Shown: positions 9,743 through 18,709 of the stretch, piece after piece | Layout: each line of letters starts with the position of its first letter | Position numbering within the stretch: position 1 is the first letter of the stretch | Assembly: GCA_025361565.1 (NCBI GenBank) | Contig: JANYKN010000116.1 | Location: 220,470-284,469, forward strand | Direction of reading: 5' to 3' | From: Bacteroidota bacterium | GTDB lineage: Bacteria; Bacteroidota; Bacteroidia; Bacteroidales; NBLH01 | DNA length: 64,000 bases | Program-made: the position numbers and the translations under genes | The notes under the pieces: generated by a model | What the model was told of the DNA's origin: nothing | What the model saw: the letters and a program-made list of their open reading frames with translations, nothing else | Database searches by the model: none

Positions 9743-10870
9743 TTATTTTACAATTGATTTTAAATCATGAACAATAATTTCAGCAGTCCTTTTTGATGCT
9801 CCAATTTCGCCTAACTTATCTTTTAATAATTTATAATTATCAAGCATTTGATTTCTATAAATTTTATCGTTTAACAATCTGTCAAGTTCAATTTTAATTA
9901 ATTGTTCCAGATTATTTTGAAGCAACTCCTTTACTATCTCCTTGTCCATTATGATATTTACAAGTGAAAAGAATTTTACTTTGATAAAATATTTTCCAAT
10001 ATCATACTGAAATTGAATCATTTTATAAACAACAATCTGGGGGATATTAAACAATGCAGCTTCAAGCGTTGCTGTGCCTGAAGTTACAATTGCTGTATGC
10101 GCATGTTTAAGTAAATCATAAGTTTGGTTAAATACCACTTTCACAGGCAAATTGCCAATGATCGGTTGGTAAATTTCCATATTAAATGATGGAGCTCCTG
10201 CAAGCACAAATTGATAATCGGGATATTGATTGACCATTTTAAGCATTTCTGGCAAAATGATACTAATCTCTTGTTTTCTGCTGCCCGCAAGTAATGCAAT
10301 TATTGGTTTCTCGTTTAGTTTGTTATTTAAAATAAAGTCCGAACTATTTTGCAGTAGTAGTTTTTTCTTTTCTATTTCGTCAAGTAATGGATTTCCGACA
10401 TATTCAACTGGATAATCATATGTTTTATAAAAATCTTTTTCAAAAGGAAAAATAACAAACATTTTATCAATATTTCTCTTTATTTTCCAAGCTCTTGATT
10501 TTTTCCATGCCCATATTTTTGGCGAAATATAATAATAGGTCTTAATTTGATTTTCATGCGCAAATTTTGCAATGCGCAAATTAAAACCAGGGTAATCGAC
10601 AAGAATAAGTATATCTGGCATAAATTCAAGCAGATCAAACTTGCAGATTTTAAAATTTTGCTTTATCGACCAAATATTTTGCAGAACTTCTATCATACCC
10701 ATAAAAGCCAAATCCCTGTAATGTTTCACAAGGGTTCCACCTTCACTTTGCATTAAATCACCACCCCAGAATCTGAACTCTGCATTTGAATCAAGCAATT
10801 TTATTTCTTTCATCAAATTTGAAGTGTGCAAATCTCCCGATGCCTCACCAGCAATTATATAGTATTTCAT
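9743..10870 (-). CDS. lpxB: Lipid-A-disaccharide synthase
   Basis: 375 residues, the normal length. It joins UDP-diacylglucosamine and lipid X to form the lipid A disaccharide, at the inner face of the cytoplasmic membrane. Diagnostic segments: AGEASGDLHTSNLMKEI at the N terminus, a GMIEVLQNIWSIKQNF block, YYISPKIWAWKKSRAWKIKR, VGNPLLDEI, LLAGSRKQEI and VTSGTATLEAALFNIPQIVVY. Together with surE and the SpoIID-like gene it forms a cell-envelope block. Its presence shows a lipid-A-bearing outer membrane. Confidence 0.95.
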   Translation of the reverse strand: MKYYIIAGEASGDLHTSNLMKEIKLLDSNAEFRFWGGDLMQSEGGTLVKHYRDLAFMGMIEVLQNIWSIKQNFKICKFDLLEFMPDILILVDYPGFNLRIAKFAHENQIKTYYYISPKIWAWKKSRAWKIKRNIDKMFVIFPFEKDFYKTYDYPVEYVGNPLLDEIEKKKLLLQNSSDFILNNKLNEKPIIALLAGSRKQEISIILPEMLKMVNQYPDYQFVLAGAPSFNMEIYQPIIGNLPVKVVFNQTYDLLKHAHTAIVTSGTATLEAALFNIPQIVVYKMIQFQYDIGKYFIKVKFFSLVNIIMDKEIVKELLQNNLEQLIKIELDRLLNDKIYRNQMLDNYKLLKDKLGEIGASKRTAEIIVHDLKSIVK

Positions 10871-11056
10871 AGGAAAGTTTTAAGATTTATTTTGAAAAAG
10901 GACTGTTCTTATTGAATTTACCACAAAAAAATATTAATATTTGATAGGGTTTTACACAAATCAACATCCAAATAATTAAACCAGCTCTAATAAAACATCA
11001 TTTTTGCACTTTCAAAAAATCTTTATAATTATTAATTGTACTTATATTCTTTCACA

Positions 11057-11359
11057 CTATGTAGCATATTTAAGAATAACAAAAAGAAGCAAATAAATCA
11101 GTGATGCAATACTAATACCTTCAGCTGCTCTAAGTTGAGATTTTAATCTGAAATAGAAATACAACAAAAAATTAGGTACAATTGCAAATCCTATTAATTT
11201 GTTATATAGGCCATACAAAAGAGCTTGCTTAAGAAATAGGCCAAGGTCTCCTGGTTGCAAATAAAAATAAAGTATAAAAATTGCTAAAATTGGAACGATC
11301 AGGCCAATGAAAAGTCCGACTTTTTCAGAATTAATTTTATCTATTTTTTTAGTTTCCAT
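11057..11359 (-). CDS. Small three-helix membrane protein
   Basis: 100 residues with three hydrophobic stretches: about 15-33 (GLIVPILAIFILYFYL), 41-69, and 76-97 (ISIASLIYLLLFVILKYA). It starts 7 bases after the surE stop codon, so it is almost certainly co-transcribed with surE. I do not recognise a family; similar small membrane proteins often sit between surE and lpxB in Bacteroidota. No catalytic motif is visible. Confidence 0.7.
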   Translation of the reverse strand: METKKIDKINSEKVGLFIGLIVPILAIFILYFYLQPGDLGLFLKQALLYGLYNKLIGFAIVPNFLLYFYFRLKSQLRAAEGISIASLIYLLLFVILKYAT

Positions 11360-11366
11360 AAATAAT

Positions 11367-12143
11367 TTAAAAATTCCATTTTTTTAATTCATTCAAAACA
11401 TGGTAGGAGGTTAAATCTACTTCGATTGGAACAATTGAAACATAATTATTAAAAAGTGCCCATTCATCAGTATCTTCAGCAAGAGGTTCCATGTTTGAAA
11501 ATTGTCCGGTAAGCCAAAAATAATCTTGTTTTGATGGATTTGTACGCTGATCGAATTCCTCAATCCATTTTCCTTTTGTTTGTCTGCAAATTTTTATGCC
11601 TACAATTTCATTAAGGTCCAAATCAGGAATATTCACGTTTAAACAAGTATGATCAGGTATCCCATTTTCAAACACTTTAGCAATTATAATTCTTACATAA
11701 TGAGATGATGCAGTAAAATCGGCATCTGAAGAGTGATTAAGCAAAGAAAAACCAATAGAAGGAATTCCATGCATACTTCCCTCTCGCGCAGCTGCAACGG
11801 TTCCAGAATAAATTGCACTTACTGAGGCATTAGAACCATGGTTAATCCCTGAAATAATTAAATCGGGCTTTCGTTTAAGTACTTTATGAAGTGCCAGTTT
11901 TACACAATCAGCAGGAGTTCCGCTGCAACTATATAACAAATGTCCATTATCGCTCTTATGCGATTTTAAAAATAATGGTATATTTAAACTCACGGAGTGA
12001 GACATTCCCGATTGGCCTTTTTCAGGAGCAACCACAACCACTTCACCAAACTCTTTTGCAATTTCGGTTAAATACGAAATTCCTTTCGCCTGAAAACCAT
12101 CATCATTGGTTACCAAAATCAGTTTTCTTGCATCTTTTTCCAT
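11367..12143 (-). CDS. surE: 5'/3'-nucleotidase SurE
   Basis: 258 residues. Acid phosphatase acting on nucleoside 5'- and 3'-monophosphates in the cytoplasm. The metal site motif is at the N terminus (LILVTNDDGFQAKGI), followed by VVAPEKGQSGMSHS, the SGTPADCVKLAL block, and PDLIISGINHGSNAS with YSGTVAAAREG. The promoter just upstream has both -33 and -7 elements, so this gene heads the surE - membrane protein - lpxB - spoIID-like run. Confidence 0.95.
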   Translation of the reverse strand: MEKDARKLILVTNDDGFQAKGISYLTEIAKEFGEVVVVAPEKGQSGMSHSVSLNIPLFLKSHKSDNGHLLYSCSGTPADCVKLALHKVLKRKPDLIISGINHGSNASVSAIYSGTVAAAREGSMHGIPSIGFSLLNHSSDADFTASSHYVRIIIAKVFENGIPDHTCLNVNIPDLDLNEIVGIKICRQTKGKWIEEFDQRTNPSKQDYFWLTGQFSNMEPLAEDTDEWALFNNYVSIVPIEVDLTSYHVLNELKKWNF

Positions 12144-12162
12144 AATTCTACAATTTGTAGTG

Positions 12163-12192
12163 CAAAGATATCAAAGATAAACTGTTTCACAA
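12163..12192 (-). promoter_or_regulatory. Promoter of surE with tandem -7 boxes
   Basis: On the minus strand a TTG (-33, complement of 12190-12192) is followed after 19 bases by TATCTTTG (complement of 12163-12170). A second identical TATCTTTG lies at 12172-12179. The 19-base spacing fits the Bacteroidota housekeeping promoter. Confidence 0.7.
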
Positions 12193-12264
12193 TCTGAGTT
12201 TATTGTTTGGGATTGATAATATATTTTCAAAATTCTTATTCAAATATTAAGAATATTCTTATAA

Positions 12265-13044
12265 TTATTTCACCATATCACCAAAACTTGCCCTTAATTT
12301 TACTGTAGTGAGTACTTTTTTTGTGTATAATGGAAAATCTGCATTCATAATCCAGTTATAGTAACCGGGTTCTTTTTCAAAAACTGATTCTACAGTTTCA
12401 CCTTTATGCTTGCCAAAATTGAATGTTTCTTTATTTTGCTCATTAAACAATACCATTCCTGCAAAATCAGCTGTATTCATTTGTGATGAAAATTTTGATA
12501 TATGGCCAACATCATTTTTTAGGTCATCATATTTTTCTATTTGCGCCTTTAAAACTTCATAAGTAGCTATAACATCTGCTGTGGCTGAATGTGCATTTTC
12601 ATGTTCTTTGTTGCAATAAAAACGATATGCTGCTCCAAGTGTACGTGGTTCTTTTTTAAAGAATATTACCTGAACGTCAATTAATTTCCTTTTTTTAATA
12701 TCAAAATCAATATCTGCTCTCAGGAATTCTTCAACCAACAATGGAACATCAAATTTATTTGAATTATAACCTGCTAAATCACAAATATCAATAAATTGAT
12801 TTATTTCTTTTCCAAGTTCAGCAAAACTTGGTTTATCAGCTACATCTGCATCGTAAATTCCATGTATTTTTGAAGCTTTCTCCGGAATTGGAATGGTTGG
12901 GTTTACCCGCCATGATTTTATTATCTCAGTTCCGTCTGGCGCTACTTTTAGAATTGATATTTCTACTATTCTGTCTTTAGTTACGTTAATACCCGTAGTT
13001 TCAAGATCGAAAAATGCAATTGGTTTACTTAAGTTTAAGATCAT
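12265..13044 (-). CDS. DnaQ-like 3'-5' exonuclease
   Basis: 259 residues from the ATG at 13044. Family motifs for a DEDDh exonuclease are Exo I FFDLETTG (D13, E15), an ASKIHGI block, GYNSNKFDVPLL as Exo II, and HSATADV as the Exo III H....D pair. The C-terminal part has FNFGKHKGETVESVFEKEPG, a motif also found in other exonuclease tails. The longer open frame to 13107 was rejected because a -7 box at 13096-13103 would put transcription start after that codon, and the family begins near the chosen Met. Role in DNA repair or RNA trimming cannot be told from sequence. Confidence 0.85.
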   Translation of the reverse strand: MILNLSKPIAFFDLETTGINVTKDRIVEISILKVAPDGTEIIKSWRVNPTIPIPEKASKIHGIYDADVADKPSFAELGKEINQFIDICDLAGYNSNKFDVPLLVEEFLRADIDFDIKKRKLIDVQVIFFKKEPRTLGAAYRFYCNKEHENAHSATADVIATYEVLKAQIEKYDDLKNDVGHISKFSSQMNTADFAGMVLFNEQNKETFNFGKHKGETVESVFEKEPGYYNWIMNADFPLYTKKVLTTVKLRASFGDMVK

Positions 13045-13095
13045 TTCAGAACATTTAAGAAGAAATTTTAAATCAGAATAAATAGAAACAAGCTG

Positions 13096-13103
13096 CAAAA
13101 GTA
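13096..13103 (-). promoter_or_regulatory. -7 box deciding the exonuclease start
   Basis: TACTTTTG on the minus strand fits TAnnTTTG. Predicted transcription start is near 13090, downstream of the alternative ATG at 13107 and upstream of the chosen ATG at 13044. Confidence 0.55.
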
Positions 13104-13169
13104 GCATTTAATCAATGCGAGAGAAATAATAATGCAGATTATTTATAAGGCTAAAAAGAAAAACAAACT

Positions 13170-14678
13170 TTAATTTGTATCTTTTCTATTTAGATAAATC
13201 TTTATCTCTTTTTGGGGATTCAAATAATAATTCTCATCCAGGGTTATTTTTTTTCTAAACGGTTTGAAATTCTCTGAGTTTATTTCAAGAATATATTCAC
13301 CTGGAGACAAGGCAAGTATAAATGAATTATTACGTTTATCAAATGAATAAATCCCATAGGTTTCGTTCGATTTATATGCGGTAAGAGATAATTCTTGAAA
13401 TTCACTAACAAATGGAGTTTTTTCATTGTTCTCATCAATAAAAACCTGTGCTTTAATAATTAGAAACTCAGGATCTTTATCTAAAAAAATCACTTTATAA
13501 ATATCGAAATCACCCAATGAATTTCTGTCCACAGTTGAAATATAGGCATATCGTTCATCTTGTGTGAAAGCAATGTTTTTGTTGTCGTATGCATTATTTA
13601 TCGGATAACCAAAATTTACAGGAGCCGACCAGGTTTTTCCAATTGTATCATAAGTAGAATAGTAAACGTCATAACCTCCGATTGAGCCATGACCTTTTGA
13701 CGCAAAATATAATTTCTTCCCATCTAAAGAAAGATTTGGATAATTGTCATCAGAAGAAGAATTGATAAGTTTTCCCATATTAATAGCTGGACCCCAAATA
13801 CCTTCAGGAAGATTAAAACAATAATAAATATCAAATCCACCAAATCCTCCAGGTCTGTCGCTGGCAAAGTACATAATTTGACCATCGGGCGAAATACAAG
13901 CTCCTTCTTCGCGATACTCGGAATTGACTTTGGTGCCTGGATTTTCTAATTCACGGAATAAGCCCTTACTTCTTTGACTTTGATTAATGTCTTCAAAACC
14001 GCTAACCTGATTGTAATGAACAAATAATTCGTTACCAGATGGTGATAATCCAGCTACAAATTCATCATTTACAGTATTTACCAAATTACCGGCAAGTTTT
14101 GATTGCTCCCATAAAGTAGATGGTGAGTTTTTTTTACTTACATAAATATCAAAATTATTATTTCTCTTAGAACTATATACTAATAAATTTTCCAGGGATG
14201 TTATATAAGGATTGATATCTGCATATTTACTATTAATTTGTGGGCCTAAATCCATAAGAATAACATTGAGCGGACTTGCAGCAAGTCGTTTTGCATTCTC
14301 AAATTTTTCCAGTTCAATTTTGGCTTCCTTTTTTAACTTGATGTTTTTTTCTTTCTCCATGTATTCCATCAGTAATTTTACAGCTAAATCATATGATCCA
14401 TTATAATAATAAGATTGAGAAAGCATATAATATACTTCAGGTTTAACCGATTTATCAGCATCAATAATATATTCGAGGTAGGGAATTGCTTTTCTTTGTT
14501 CGGTTTGGCTTTTCAGGAAATCCTCTGCCAATCTATAGCAAGCATCAAGACTATAACCACGATTTTTAATAAACAATGCTTTTTTATCATCATCATTTTT
14601 AATATCCTGGGCACTAATATGGTTTGATGCTAAAATTAGAATAATAAAAATCCTTATAAATCTTTGCACTACCATCAT
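13170..14678 (-). CDS. Secreted TPR and PD40 beta-propeller protein
   Basis: 502 residues. Signal peptide about 1-23 (ending HISAQ). The N-terminal part has TPR-like helices (YYMLSQSYYYNGSYDLAVKL). The middle has at least three PD40/TolB-like blades: ISPDGQIMYFASDRPGGFGG, LSLDGKKLYFASKGHGSIGG and FTQDERYAYISTVDRNSLGD. The last 80 residues look like a carboxypeptidase-regulatory-like sandwich. This TPR-PD40 layout is the N-terminal half of a common Bacteroidota OmpA-family protein, but the OmpA peptidoglycan-binding domain is absent here and the length is accordingly short. Possibly an envelope scaffold; function inferred only. Confidence 0.8.
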   Translation of the reverse strand: MMVVQRFIRIFIILILASNHISAQDIKNDDDKKALFIKNRGYSLDACYRLAEDFLKSQTEQRKAIPYLEYIIDADKSVKPEVYYMLSQSYYYNGSYDLAVKLLMEYMEKEKNIKLKKEAKIELEKFENAKRLAASPLNVILMDLGPQINSKYADINPYITSLENLLVYSSKRNNNFDIYVSKKNSPSTLWEQSKLAGNLVNTVNDEFVAGLSPSGNELFVHYNQVSGFEDINQSQRSKGLFRELENPGTKVNSEYREEGACISPDGQIMYFASDRPGGFGGFDIYYCFNLPEGIWGPAINMGKLINSSSDDNYPNLSLDGKKLYFASKGHGSIGGYDVYYSTYDTIGKTWSAPVNFGYPINNAYDNKNIAFTQDERYAYISTVDRNSLGDFDIYKVIFLDKDPEFLIIKAQVFIDENNEKTPFVSEFQELSLTAYKSNETYGIYSFDKRNNSFILALSPGEYILEINSENFKPFRKKITLDENYYLNPQKEIKIYLNRKDTN

Positions 14679-14845
14679 TAATCGTAAATTTTACAATACA
14701 GTTTTCAAAACTAAATAGTTGCGACAAATTTATAAAAAAAGATAAATAAAAAAAGTAAAGAATTTTTAATTAGATTCATCCATGTTATTGATTATGCACC
14801 ATTAGACGATATGGATAAAATTGCTAATCATGGAGATAATATAAT

Positions 14846-14873
14846 AAAAAAGGCCGGAATGACCGACCTTTTC
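14846..14873 (-). terminator. Intrinsic terminator of dnaN
   Basis: Read on the minus strand, a 10-bp stem AAAAGGTCGG / CCGGCCTTTT (one U.G pair) with loop TCATT, followed by T-rich sequence. It lies 17 bases beyond the dnaN stop codon. Confidence 0.8.
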
Positions 14874-14890
14874 ATCTATAAAATCAATTA

Positions 14891-16021
14891 TTAAGAGTTA
14901 ATCATCATTGGCATTAATAACATAAGCTCATCTTCGGTAGTGTTGTCTTTATCTAATGGAAGAATTAGTCCAGCCCTGCTAGGATCTGATAATTCGAAAA
15001 CTACACTGCTTGAATTTATGTTTAGCAATATTTCTGTGAGAAATACAGATTTAAAACCAATTTCCATTTCTTCGCCATCATACTGGCAATTTAATTTTTC
15101 GTAAGCTGAAATTGAAAAATCAATATCCTGAGCAGAAATAATCAATTGATTGGGTTCTAGCTTTATCTTAATTAAATTGCTGGCCTGGTTCGAAAAAACA
15201 GCTACACGCTTAATTGTATTTGCAATTGCCAACCTGTCGGCTATAACTTTATATGGATTATTTGTTGGTATTACTGCATCATAAGTTGGATACTCGCCTT
15301 CGACTAAACGACAGATTAACTGATATCCGTTAATACTAAAAAATGCATTGTTTTTATCAGTTTGAAGGGTAATTTCAGTTTCATCGGAAGGAAGAATGTT
15401 CTTCAATAATGAAGCGGGTTTCTTTGGCAAAATAAATTTGGCAGAACTTGCAAGTTTAACATCCAATCTGCGATAACGAACTAATTTATGCGAATCGGAG
15501 GCTACAAATGTGATACTTTCTGGAAGAATTTCAATAAAAATACCATTCATTACTGGCCTTAATTCATCGTCAGCAGTAGCAAATAGCGTTTTATTGATTC
15601 CAACAGAAAACATATTGGAACTTAATTTTAAGCTGGTGCTATTTTCTTCCTGTATTTCAGGTAATTGTGGAAAATCCTCACCATTCTGACCAACAATTGA
15701 AAACTTACCATTTTCACTTAGTATTTCAACCTTCAAGGTATCCATATCAATTTCAAAAGTTAAAGGTTGCTCAGGAAACTCTCTTAACATGGTGGTTAGC
15801 CTGCGGGCTTCAAGCGCAATAATTCCTTCACCTTCAGCATTGTCAAGTTCAATCCTGGTAATCATAGTGGTTTCCAAATCGGTAGCTGTAATCACAAGCT
15901 CCGAGTTCTGAAGGTTAAATAAGAAATTATCTAAAATGGGCAAAGTATGCTTGCTGCTAATCACTTTATTTATAGAAGCTAAATGACCTAACAACTCTGT
16001 ACTTGAAATAACAAATTTCAT
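14891..16021 (-). CDS. dnaN: DNA polymerase III sliding clamp (beta subunit)
   Basis: 376 residues, normal length. It forms the dimeric ring that holds replicative DNA polymerase on DNA; three repeated clamp folds span about 1-120, 130-245 and 250-376. Typical segments: ISSKHTLPILDNFLFNL near the N terminus, VEGEYPTYDAVIP in the third quarter, and the C-terminal LMLLMPMMINS, where a 'LIMPMR' ending is usual. It follows gldF, gldG, DUF4340 and a hydrolase on the same strand; a dnaN-gldG-gldF neighbourhood is common in Bacteroidota. Confidence 0.96.
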   Translation of the reverse strand: MKFVISSTELLGHLASINKVISSKHTLPILDNFLFNLQNSELVITATDLETTMITRIELDNAEGEGIIALEARRLTTMLREFPEQPLTFEIDMDTLKVEILSENGKFSIVGQNGEDFPQLPEIQEENSTSLKLSSNMFSVGINKTLFATADDELRPVMNGIFIEILPESITFVASDSHKLVRYRRLDVKLASSAKFILPKKPASLLKNILPSDETEITLQTDKNNAFFSINGYQLICRLVEGEYPTYDAVIPTNNPYKVIADRLAIANTIKRVAVFSNQASNLIKIKLEPNQLIISAQDIDFSISAYEKLNCQYDGEEMEIGFKSVFLTEILLNINSSSVVFELSDPSRAGLILPLDKDNTTEDELMLLMPMMINS

Positions 16022-16191
16022 CGACTTTTAATTTAGTTATTGTGTGATTAATATCAATTATGAATGTGCAAAATAAATAAATTTTAGGTTCTTTTTGAAT
16101 ATCCTTTTCATTTTTTTATTTGCATTTTGATAAATTATCGCTACATCTGGCTGCACGGAATAAAAAAACTTATCAACAATGATAAAATTAT

Positions 16192-17529
16192 TTACTTCTT
16201 AATTGTAATTGGACTGAAAAAATCTTTTAAATTATAAGTTTCGGGTTGGAAATTGAATGCGCCTTTGCCATCTTTCCATACTGATAATTTTAAAATTGAC
16301 AATTCAGGTATTATCTGAATCATTTGAAGGTTAACATCTTTGAGACAAGAAGAAGTAGCCATAATATCCCATGATTTAGCTGGATCGAGTTGTGTTTTAT
16401 TATCAAAAGAACGTATTGTATTATCATATCTTGTACAATAACGATGTTCATTATTCCGCGAAATAGGATAGTTTGCGGCATAAAGAATATCTCCTTCAAT
16501 TTTATCGTCAAAATCTGAATTTCTGAATGTAAAATAGGGTTTGTCAGGACCAAGTTCTGCCACCATTGCTATTAAACTGTCAGCTCCAGCAGTAGACGGA
16601 GCCATTGCGGTTAAAATATATCCACTGGCATAACCATCTTTATTTTTTAAAATAACTGATTTTAGATCGTTTACATCATTTTTTCCGCTTCCATCAAAGT
16701 CTTTTTGCTCTAGCGCTTTTCTGATTGAAAACCAAACAGGCTCATATTTTGAGAATTTCTTTACATCAAACTTATCGTACATTACATGTTGAAAAACTGA
16801 TAATCCGCTTTTATTAGTTCCGGATAAAGCACCTATGTTACCAATGTACCCAATTGTCAACCAAGGTTGTTCATCCTTTTCGGAAGGAATACTAATTAAA
16901 ATAAGGTTATTATTGATTAGTTTGCTAGCTGCAGTCCAGTCAAGATTACGTGTGATAATTGATTTTCCTTTTAATTCTGTGTTCTGTGTTGCACTGCCCC
17001 AAGCCATTAAACTTGAACAACCATTTGATAATTCATTACTTTTTGTCAGTGCCTGCAAATCCAGAAAAGAGTTTGCAATAATAATATCAATATAGCTGAA
17101 ATTGTCAACATTTACGCCAGCAGAATCCATGCCATCAACAATTCCTTTACACTCTTCAATATATTTAGCATCTATCTTTAAGAATTGATTGGAAGCGACT
17201 ATTTTTTTTGCTGTAGCAAGATTTTGCTTCATTGCTTTTCCAACATAACCATCGTAAACCATTTTTATTTTGTCACCCAGGATATAACCATATGCAAAAC
17301 CTCTTTCCTTATGAGTTCCCCAAACCTTTAAAATAGTAGTATAATCATTTTTTGAAATAATTTCTCCATTTACATTTAATATGTGCTTAGGTTTTTCAAT
17401 CGTTGTAATTTCATCTTCAATATCATTTTGAATTTCTTTTTCTTCCTGGCTGAGAAAGTATGGTTTGGCTGAAAGAACCAAAAGCGCTACTGAAGCAATT
17501 ATAATAGTTAAAATAATGATTTTTTTCAT
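16192..17529 (-). CDS. C45-type N-terminal-nucleophile hydrolase/acyltransferase with EF-hand-like loop
   Basis: 445 residues. A hydrophobic segment (about 3-20) could be a signal peptide or an anchor. The C45-type pattern is GTHKERGFAYGYILGDKI near residue 70-90, then Cys171 in SNGCSSLMAWGSATQN, then ITRNLDWTA near residue 193. In this family the Cys becomes the N terminus after self-cleavage and acts on amide or acyl bonds. Residues 277-288 (DFDGSGKNDVND) fit a calcium EF-hand loop or dockerin-like loop. The protein lies between DUF4340 and dnaN with 170-base gaps on both sides, so it is probably not part of the gld unit. Substrate unknown. Confidence 0.75.
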   Translation of the reverse strand: MKKIIILTIIIASVALLVLSAKPYFLSQEEKEIQNDIEDEITTIEKPKHILNVNGEIISKNDYTTILKVWGTHKERGFAYGYILGDKIKMVYDGYVGKAMKQNLATAKKIVASNQFLKIDAKYIEECKGIVDGMDSAGVNVDNFSYIDIIIANSFLDLQALTKSNELSNGCSSLMAWGSATQNTELKGKSIITRNLDWTAASKLINNNLILISIPSEKDEQPWLTIGYIGNIGALSGTNKSGLSVFQHVMYDKFDVKKFSKYEPVWFSIRKALEQKDFDGSGKNDVNDLKSVILKNKDGYASGYILTAMAPSTAGADSLIAMVAELGPDKPYFTFRNSDFDDKIEGDILYAANYPISRNNEHRYCTRYDNTIRSFDNKTQLDPAKSWDIMATSSCLKDVNLQMIQIIPELSILKLSVWKDGKGAFNFQPETYNLKDFFSPITIKK

Positions 17530-17700
17530 TCTCTAATGTTTAAAATTTTCCTAATCAATTAAAAAACTACAATTGAGTATTAGTTATACAAAATTAGCAA
17601 ATCTAGTTATCAATTAATTTTAGTTTGATTAACGCTACTTTTTCTTGGTTTAGTGTAAAATGCTTGGTGGTAATTAGCTTCAAAAGCTTTTAAGCAGTAT

Positions 17701-18678
17701 TTATTTTTCAGAAATACTGTTCTTGAAATAGTCTATTTCTTTTATTATTGGGTCAACTGCGAAATAATTAATCACAACTATGGGTTGCCGGTTATTTATA
17801 ATTCCGTACGCTTTATTCAAATCATATTGATTTTGTTGATTTTGAATTGCTATTGGCAGTAATTTCAATTCAGATTCTTGGCCATTGCTACTTTTGACTT
17901 TTATCATATAATTAGCTGATTGCTTAATTACAGAATCGGCTTTTTGCGAGGAAAGTCCATCTGCAACAGACTCAAAATCAATATTTTTAAAATAACTGAT
18001 ATAGCGCGAAACTTTTTCTTTATCAAATTGATATGGCTGATGATTTTGATCGAAAAGATGATAATCTTCACCTTGAATATCTATTTGAAACGAATTGGCA
18101 GGTTTTCTAAAATCAAAAAAAATAATGGAGCTTATTTCAGTTGGCTCAAATTGAAAAATTCTTTTATTCCGCCAAAAAACAGGATCAGCCTCAACAAATT
18201 TTCGGATATCAGATGTTAAACCAGGTGCAGATACATATATTGGAAGTTCTTCATCTGTCATTAATAGAGTACTTTTTTTATTTTCGTCATAGTTTCCAAT
18301 ATAATAAATTGCCAGCAGGTTTTTATTTTCATAAAAGCTAATTGCAATTCCAGTTTGTTTCAAATGATTCACTATGCTATCATGTTCAATTTCAGGCAAT
18401 AGAGTGCCAATTTCAAGATTCATGAAAATGCGAAACAATCTTTTAATTGCAACTTCATTGGCATTGTACACTTTATCAACCAACCATTTATTAGCCACTT
18501 TGCTGATTTTTACTACATTATTGGCTTGAGTAATGCTAATTTCCGAAATCTGGTCTGTATCCCGAAGATCAATTTCCATTTTTTCGTCATAGGTAGTATG
18601 ATTTCGGAAAAAACCAAAGTAAATACTTAGCAATGCCATTAAGAATATGGCAACCAAAAGAAATGGTTTTTGTTTCAC
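17701..18678 (-). CDS. DUF4340 protein, gld operon partner
   Basis: 325 residues, with one N-terminal membrane segment (about 5-22) and an extracytoplasmic body. The pattern ISITQANNVVKISKVANKWLV (about 50-70) and ETSSSIIFFDF-like repeats match DUF4340, which occurs next to GldG-type auxiliary ABC components. It starts 31 bases after the gldG stop codon. Likely a membrane-anchored accessory of the GldFG transporter; its mechanism is unknown. Confidence 0.8.
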   Translation of the reverse strand: MKQKPFLLVAIFLMALLSIYFGFFRNHTTYDEKMEIDLRDTDQISEISITQANNVVKISKVANKWLVDKVYNANEVAIKRLFRIFMNLEIGTLLPEIEHDSIVNHLKQTGIAISFYENKNLLAIYYIGNYDENKKSTLLMTDEELPIYVSAPGLTSDIRKFVEADPVFWRNKRIFQFEPTEISSIIFFDFRKPANSFQIDIQGEDYHLFDQNHQPYQFDKEKVSRYISYFKNIDFESVADGLSSQKADSVIKQSANYMIKVKSSNGQESELKLLPIAIQNQQNQYDLNKAYGIINNRQPIVVINYFAVDPIIKEIDYFKNSISEK

Positions 18679-18709
18679 TCGTCTATTTTTTTATAGAAAT
18701 GTTAATGGG

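Noticed and set aside
13045..13107. 21-residue N-terminal extension of the exonuclease
   Set aside because: The -7 box overlaps it, and the DnaQ family begins at the inner Met.
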